From: Lindgomyces ingoldianus
Taxonomy: Eukaryota > Ascomycota > Dothideomycetes > Pleosporales > Lindgomycetaceae
Reading direction: 5' to 3'
Assembly (NCBI RefSeq): GCF_010093535.1
Contig: NW_022985179.1
Span: forward strand, 562,395-626,394
Length of the DNA stretch: 64,000 nucleotides
The notes beneath the pieces were generated by a model, which was given only the letters and a program-made list of their open reading frames with translations, did no database searches and had not been told where the DNA came from. Made by a program: the position numbers and the translations under genes. Of the stretch, positions 57,563 through 64,000 are shown in pieces (within the stretch, counting starts at the first letter, position 1; each line of letters opens with the position of its first letter).

Positions 57563-60391
57563 TTACAATCCAAAGTTTCCGTCCAGGCCTGCTAATCCAA
57601 TCCCGCTGTTAGGCGTACTCATATCAGGAATCATGATCCCTTGATATACCCTTTCGTTGCCGGGCGTTGAACCGAAATCTCCAGTACTATAGTTACCAAC
57701 GAATTCCTCCCCACTTGTTAGGCTTTCATCGCTGAAGCTGAGAACGCTTTGCGGAGGCGCCTCCCCAGTATGTCCCCCCCAATTCCAAACACTAGGCGAC
57801 CAGGTAAGGTTTGTTTCCGCGCCTGCGGATAGTGGTGGGCAGTCGAGGAGAGCGTCTGCAGGTGGTCCGCCGTAGATGGTGTCGTAGATATTTGTTTGAC
57901 CATTGTCGAGGCTTGAGAGGAGGCGTTCCCAGTCAGAGGCGGAAACTTCTTTTCCACAAGTATTGTTGCCGAAAGGGTAGTTGGCCAGAGGATCCGGGCC
58001 GAAAGAGAGGTAGTCGATGTTTGGATTCTGGCGGAGGGCATTGCTGGCTCGACGTTTAGTGTAGAGTGCTAGAGTGGAGCGGTGAGTGAGGGGGCTAAGA
58101 GTGGGTTCTGAGCGGGCGCCTGGCTCAGAGCGGATCGAGTTCAGGCTGGTTGACGATTGGTTGGCGTGGTGACCCATGGTTGGTGTGATGTGGGGGAGTG
58201 TAGCACGGCGAGGTTCATTCGCGTCTTGGCGAGCTTTTGCGGCAGCAGGTGAGAATCGAGCCGCGATGGCCTTTAGAGACTTTTGCGTAGCCCTGAATGT
58301 GTCTAGGGGTGCACGCATGCTGCCTTCGGAGTTGTGTCGGGAGATTGCTGGAAGGGGAGCTTGGTCGACGCGTGCAATAGAGACCATTGCATAGCCAAGA
58401 CGGCGGAACTCGACAGCTCCTGCGGCAGTACCCTGATCTAGCATCTCAATAACAGCACAGACGAGACGATTGCAATCCTTGATCAGTTTGCCTTCGCGAT
58501 CCAAGTTGAGAGTCTGGAACAACAGGCCAAAGCCAGCTTGGACAAGGACCTCATTCCGGTTCAGGCAGAAAGAGAAGCTCAACTTGCGCTCATCAAGGAG
58601 TTGAACGATTTGGACGATGTGTTTGCAGGCATCGCTGACAGCAACCATTGCCGAGGAGCCCTTGTCCCCAAGGTTGGCAACGACAGCTGGGCGATAGATC
58701 AGGGAGCGGATGTGATGATATGCCAAAGACTAGGAATCGTTAGTTCTTAAAACGTACACATGATGCTTGGAAAGGAAACATACTAAAATCGGCGACCTGC
58801 TGCTGGTAACGTTGGTGCTAGGCTTGTCTTGTGCAAAGGTAAGCTTGAGGTGAGGGGCCAGGTTGTTGAGCCAGTCTTCCAACTCGTCCGCAAGAGAAGT
58901 CATAGAACGGAAGGAGATCTCGTGCGACGTGGATGCGGGGTAGAGCTCCGTGAGAACTTTTGATAGGATACGCGATATACGGAAGAGTGCCAGGGCGCTC
59001 GAAAGCTTGGTGAACTCTCCGGGAAGAGTTGGCAAGAAACCCTTCTCGGTGACGTATTCATCGTCAGCATCAACGGGATACTCGCAATGAATATCCTCTT
59101 CTTTGAAAAGCTTGGGCAGACCGAGATGGGCGGCAGACAGACTACGAATGATCAGCACTAGTGCAGAGTGTTTTCAGAATTGATATTCTCACCAGTCGAC
59201 GGTGTAGAGCGACCAGAAGACCTTCTTTCTGGTCTCACTTGTCAGAGCTCCAAGCGCGAAACGTTTCTGAGATTGATGCAAGCCAAGGCGTTGTGCCAGA
59301 CTTATAGCCAAGCCTTTGTACTTGAGCAGGCGCGCATAATCGGCCTTCAGAAGGCAGTGGATCTGAGCCAGGACAAGGCATTGCAGGGTGGCGAGGTCGT
59401 TGTCCATCAAGAAGCTCTCAATGGCATTTTGCCACTGTGCTTCGAAGGACTCGACGTCTTGGCCGTCGCGAGGCTTGTGCAGGTTAGTAGCGGTTCTGTA
59501 GTGTAACGGTGGTGGGGGTTGCCTACATCGCTTGACAGTGCAGCAATACCAAACACAAGATTAAGATTTGCAATTGACTTCTTGTCAACCATGGTATCGG
59601 GACTGGCCACGTACTGTTCGTACAGCGAAAGGAAAGTCGGCCGGTGCAGAACTGGGAATAGGGGTGCCCATTCCTGGAAGAAGATGTTGATCATCTGGTC
59701 GGAGACCAACCGTGGTGGTGCCTTCCATGAGATGATGCGTCCAGGTGAGCGCGTCGCTGGCGGTTTAGAGCCGGAGCCGAAGAACGCGTCTGAGTTAACG
59801 TCGGCATTCAGACGACCCGTCTCCTGTGCTCTTTGCTTGAAAGCCTCTGCAAAACATCAGCGGTGGGCATGAAGAAGGGCATTTCAGGCGGGGCATACCA
59901 ATAAGCGTCCTTCCACTGGACGTGCCGACAAAGTAGGAATCGCGGTTTTCGTCGTCAAGCAGCAGGGGCGTTTGCTGCACCTTAAACATGTCTTCCTTCT
60001 CTTGCGACTCCTCGCGGTTGTCAGAACTTGGCGATGGGGAACTCGATGTTCTCCTGGGTGAGGGATTTCCCTGTGAAGAATGCGAGTGTATCCGCGAGAG
60101 CATGTCTATTTTCTCGTCCTTCTCGTCTAGCAGCTCTTTAAGGTCGCGCACCTCTGCTTCCAGACTACGCACGCGCTCCTCCAGTGACTCCGTGTATCCT
60201 CTGGGGAATGCACGACGGCTGAGCTTGTCGCTCGTCTTGCACTCGAAGCCGACGTTCACACATTGCGTGCAGCTCGGGCGGATGCCATCGCAGCGTATCT
60301 TCTTGGAGCGGCAGCGATCGCACGCTTGGGCAATGCGGGTCTGGGCGTTGGACCCAACTTTGATGACCTTCATGGGGAGAATGCCAGGCAT
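57563..60391 (-). CDS. facB: FacB/Cat8-type Zn2Cys6 transcription factor
   Basis: Activator of acetate use and gluconeogenesis genes (acetyl-CoA synthetase, isocitrate lyase, malate synthase) in its best studied relative, Aspergillus FacB. Exons 59899-60391, 59527-59846, 59193-59473, 58784-59141 and 57563-58729 give 872 aa, about the length of FacB. The zinc cluster is C24-x2-C27-x6-C34-x6-C41-x2-C44-x6-C51, in [14 protein letters not shown] and onward. It is followed by [20 protein letters not shown] and a leucine-zipper-like coiled coil (residues about 70-96), the arrangement special to this family. The fungal middle homology domain includes [20 protein letters not shown] and [16 protein letters not shown]. 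The C-terminus is Ser, Asn and acidic, a probable activation region. Introns are all 51-54 nt, and the one at 59142-59192 splits the codon in [14 protein letters not shown]. Confidence 0.94.
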
Positions 60392-62200
60392 GATTGCGGT
60401 GTTGTTCAGGTTGCGTGAGATATTTAGGTCGTTCTCTGTCCGGTCTCAGGCCCCGGAGGGAAATCACGTCAAATGGGTGTCGATGCAGGTGCGACCATCC
60501 GGATGCGTCGGAGTGAGGTTGATGTTGTGGTGTGTTTGGGCTATTTGGTCAAGATGTCAGGAGAGATGCGTGGTAGCGACAAGATGACAAGGTCGGCGGG
60601 GATGAGCACATAAAGGGTCCAACAGCGAGAGCGGCGTACCGGCGTGCGCGGTGTGTGGATGCAGCAGACTAGCAGCGGCTGGGGCACGAGAAGTAAGATG
60701 GCGGAGGGAAACGAGCGTCTGGGGCAGCGTGTGGACGGCGATGCGGGGAAAACCCGCCTGGAAGGCCTTGAAAGCTCCCCCTGTCTTGCTGCCAGAGGCT
60801 TCGCACGGCCTTCTCACAAGCGTCGCGCGCACAAACAGGCCCAAATGGCGCCGGCGAGGGATCCCCTGCAAGAGCCAATATCGCACTTGGTCCGCAGTCA
60901 TGTCTCCGTTCCTTTTTCGTGCGCTCGTTGCCACTAATCCCCTCTGATGCGATCAGCGACGAGGGTCCAGCGCTTCTCTCAACACTCTGAGCCGTTGCCT
61001 GTCTGCTGTCATCAATCGCCATGATCCCTCGACAAGCGCCCATCCACCTTGGGTGAGTCGCTATTCATGGCGTTGCGGGGTGCCGGTGGCTTCAGGAGAG
61101 ATAGCTCCACACACTTCTGCCTCGTGCTGGAGGTCGGCCCGTCCGCTATAATTGCACGCACTGTGCCACCGAGCCCTAGCGGCAAGCCAGGCACTCAAAC
61201 CGTCCACCGTGGCCTCCTCTCTGCGAGATTTGCTCTCTATCAGACAGCATCCCTCTTCCGACGAGGGTGTCGGCAGGGCAATTATCTGCCAAGGGATCGC
61301 TCTGGTGTTCCTGCTTTGCTCTGCGTTGCTCTGCTTTGCTGTGCCATATGACTGTTCTCTCGCACATCCACTTTAGGTGCCGCAGGAGCGCCTGTTTATA
61401 TTGCAAGCTTGATGGTCGCTAAGGCACATCACTGTTGGGTCCAGCCCAGCCCACTCTATCTCTCTTCCAGAAGCTGGTCAAGACCAACTCTTGGTCTGCA
61501 CCCTGGTCCATGATGGCCATGCGGTGTGATCATTCGACCCTGGCCACTCGTTTATGTTCAGGGCCCAAGTCTGGAGCACACAATGCAGCGATACTGGGCA
61601 ACGTTCTTCGTGCTCCACGGCTTACGGCCAAGGCGAAAACTCTGGAGGGAAATTTGGCCTCGTCGTCCTTGGTCGGCCAAACAGGTTGTATTTGATCAAA
61701 ACGTATTTAGGAGTATTTTGTTGATTGGGCTTATACAAGGCTCTGTGGATATAGTTGGATAAACACCGAATAGCTTCCTCCGGGAGTACGGAAGGCCGAG
61801 CCGTCTGACTTCTATGGCACCCGCGCACATATAGGAAATCCTATGCTCCTTCAGCATCATCAAAATTTTCGAAATGGCACTCTCAATCTGTGCCATTTCT
61901 GCATCAGAATGATGCCTAAGTGGCGTTTGCCGGCAGCAGCGCCAATCGTTACAAGAATTTGAAGGCTGTCTGGGAAGACGAAGAGGTATGAATGGCGGAG
62001 AGCCGACGCTTACGCAGGCGTCGATATGCTTGTCAGATGTCCCTGGCAGTTTCCTAAACAGTCGATCTCTTAAAGTGGTTGGGAGCGATGGTAGATTAAT
62101 AGGTGCTACCGGCAGATATGAGTTTGGTCCATCTCTCTCCATGCCCTCAAAATTGGGTCGCCTGTGAATAATGACACCAATGTGGAGGTCATCAATTCCC
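60392..62200. other. facB upstream region and SET-gene downstream region
   Basis: 1.8 kb with no confident gene. Frames at 60557-61043 on both strands overlap and are GC-rich and motif-free. The frame 61696-62142 (-) encodes a sequence with a helical stretch (AEMAQIESAISKILMMLKEH) but cannot be tied to a family; it lies just past the SET-gene stop. Long promoters are usual for regulators such as facB. Confidence 0.45.
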
Positions 62201-63938
62201 TTAGCTGAAGTCCACCTCTTCTTCGCCCTCTTCGGCTCTCTCCTCAGAAAGGCCGAGATAATGTTTCACGACCTCTGATTGAAGGAGTGTCCCTTTCTGA
62301 TTGTGTGTGATTACGTCAGTATAGTTAGACGCTTGTTAGAACTGTATGTGGGTGGGGGAGTGGAGTAGCTTCGGGAAGAAGTGATGATCTCGTGGCTAGC
62401 GGGCTGCAAGTTGGGAATAGACACGACTTACCTGATCTTCGAAGTCGTCCCTGGCCATCTCTAGCATTTCAGATTCGAGACTGCGGAGTCGGCCTGCGAG
62501 TTGCCAAGGGCCTTCCCTTATAGACACATCCCGTTCAGGATTGCCTGTTTCTCGTAGTAGCTGAAGCTGACTCCTCACTCGGTTCTGCAGAAGAATAATA
62601 GCGCGGAGTTGATAGACATCCCACAGCGGATCCGCTTGCAAGAGCTCTCGAAGCTTAGAAGTATCGGTCAGTTCGTGATCTTTCCAAAACGCTTGGATGT
62701 CTTTCTGTCCATCAATGGTTTGTCTAAGCTTAAAGCCCAGTCCATCCTCTTCGTTAACAGCGACCAACCATATAAAGTCGCTCTCCCAAGCCGTGTGGCC
62801 ATCCTTTTCAAAAATTCTAACTCCTGGGGCAACGTTCGCAACGGCGATCTTGGCTGGCCTTAGGGGATCACCAGCAGGGATATCGAGGTCCAAAAACATA
62901 ACTTTGGCTGACATCATTGTTTCTTCAAGGAAACCGTACGAGAAGATGTTCTCGCAAGCACCCTTGTCATCGCCGTATCTGGAAGACATCAGCATGATGG
63001 GTGTAGCAAATTTGTGCTTGTGTTGAGATCCTCATACGTTATTGTGACCTCGCCGTCTTTCTGGATTTCTTTCCCTTCCTGAAGGAGGAGTAAGCCACTG
63101 CCACTATCGTCAGTCTCGTAGAGTGCAGCTGTAGCGTCTCCAGAGGCATGGTTAGCCATATCAACGCAAGGCACCATACAGTCTCCAACGCCGGGAAACT
63201 CCAAAGCGCGGGACCGGTACATAGCGTCAAGCCGCATCCAGTCTTCAAAAGTTAGTTGTCCCTCTTCTTCATCCCACCAATTCTTTGCGCACCAATCAAT
63301 ACTCTCGGTAGCTGTCCGGACTGCGTCAAATTCTCGAAGTAGGCTATTCAGTTTGGCACGAACTGCCGCTCTAAGCGTTGTCCCAACGAGAAGCTCTTGT
63401 TCCTCTTCGGTCCAGAAGGTGGGGAGTAGTTCGTCTGGGAGGAATTTGATATACCTGAATTAGGATTAGTCCTGAAGCACTACCCACAGGTAACCAATAT
63501 TACTCATTGAAGGGATTTAGGACACCAATGTCCTTTATATCAGGACAGGAGATGGTTGCTTGCATGAGCAGGAATATCAAAATAGCGCCTCGGGCTTTCT
63601 AAGATGTGGTTAGTAACTAGGCGAAATACGGGGAGATGATCTCTCACATATCCAAAATCTCCCACGGCATCGAGAACTTCTTTGAGATGCCGATCAGATT
63701 TCGCGAATATGTCGACAGTCTGACGAGACAGGATAAGATCCTTAGGCACCATGATCAAAGGATCCTCTTTACCGCCCCGAAGATCACGAGTCGCAATCAC
63801 GGTCGACCCTCGCTGCTCGAAGCCAGACATTTGTCCAATCGTAGTGCCATTGAAAGTAACACCGTGAAATTCCGCCCAAGCAGGCAAAGCATCGATTGGC
63901 TGCCTGAGCCAGCCTTCAGCCCTCCCCCTCCGAATCAT
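62201..63938 (-). CDS. SET-domain protein lysine methyltransferase (LSMT/SETD-like)
   Basis: Cytosolic-type SET methyltransferase of the Rubisco-LSMT/SETD3/Rkm class, whose fungal members modify ribosomal or translation proteins. Exons 63648-63938, 63504-63598, 63038-63454, 62432-62978 and 62201-62296 give 481 aa. The N-flank has GSTVIATRDLRGGKEDPLIM, the i-SET insert is helical with FLPDELLPTFWTEEEQELL, and the core has MVPCVDMANHAS and VTITYGDDKGACENIFSYGF, the NH and YGF motifs that form the cofactor site. The intron 62979-63037 lies inside ITYG (donor after AC at 63038), and its read-through ends in a false stop. The last intron is 135 nt, and the final exon adds an acidic tail ending VDFS. 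The ATG at 63938 is the first in frame; an upstream exon beyond the window edge cannot be excluded. Confidence 0.87.
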
Positions 63939-64000
63939 TTCAAGAAAAAGTCAGTTTTACTTGCTACGCTATTGATTCCGGCTACCGGGCAATGCGATAA

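Noticed and set aside
61696..62142. 148-codon minus-strand frame after the SET gene
   Set aside because: Initially looked like the last exons of the SET gene, but that gene ends at 62201 in another frame; no family recognised.
62396..62431. Read-through C-terminus of the SET protein (VSRVYSQLAAR)
   Set aside because: A GTAAGT donor at 62431 and a matching acceptor at 62297 give a family-like acidic end; the read-through is intronic.

Overview
The window comes from the nuclear genome of a filamentous ascomycete (Pezizomycotina). The evidence is the density of short spliced genes (most introns about 45-65 nt, GT/AG with CTAAC-like branch sites), and a gene set typical of moulds: a FacB/Cat8-type acetate regulator, a GRISEA/Cuf1-type copper-fist regulator, a SUN-family wall protein, a DUF3431 protein, a LURP-one/tubby-like protein and a Mnn9 mannosyltransferase. 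An AT-rich repeat relic with transition-biased divergence fits past RIP mutation. The F-box protein style and overall composition would suit Leotiomycetes, but that placement is an inference.

Layout. 1-1675 (-): dihydroxyacetone kinase, cut by the left edge. 3454-6489 (-): a four-exon gene for a 961-aa, probably mitochondrial, protein I cannot name. 6976-8149 (+): Mnn9. 8823-9966 (-): DUF202 membrane protein. 10762-12421 (-): DEAD-box helicase Dbp5. 13094-15615 (+): Bzz1. 16299-17830 (+): AAAP amino-acid transporter. 20436-21837 (+): SUN protein. 23965-25888 (-): copper-fist regulator. 27174-28162 (+): Efm7/Nnt1 methyltransferase. 28808-29659 (-): LURP-one/tubby-like protein. 31458-35292 (+): CSC1/OSCA (DUF221) channel. 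35830-36912 (-): dynactin p25. 37574-41256 (+): phospholipase D. 41625-43201 (+): DUF3431 protein. About 44.0-46.25 kb: degenerate AT-rich repeat relic with tandem and direct repeats. 46769-48695 (+): F-box protein. 48.7-52.5 kb: no convincing gene. 52484-52987 (-): small polyglutamine protein. 53524-54576 (+): Kti12. 55318-55893 (-): weak orphan ORF. 57563-60391 (-): FacB. 62201-63938 (-): SET-domain methyltransferase.

The genes are mostly independent housekeeping or regulatory functions, not a cluster. Several pairs are divergent and share an upstream region (961-aa protein/mnn9, dbp5/bzz1, copper fist/efm7, dynactin p25/pld, polyQ protein/kti12). No backbone enzyme of secondary metabolism (PKS, NRPS, terpene synthase) is visible. 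Exon joins were worked out by hand from splice signals and reading-frame continuity. They include several very small exons (6, 7, 21, 27 and 41 nt) and two GC-AG introns.

I did not find a clear new molecular system. The least explained items are the 961-aa protein, the repeat relic with its four 37-bp CACGTG-bearing repeats and flanking direct repeats, and a 466-nt intron in the DUF3431 gene.
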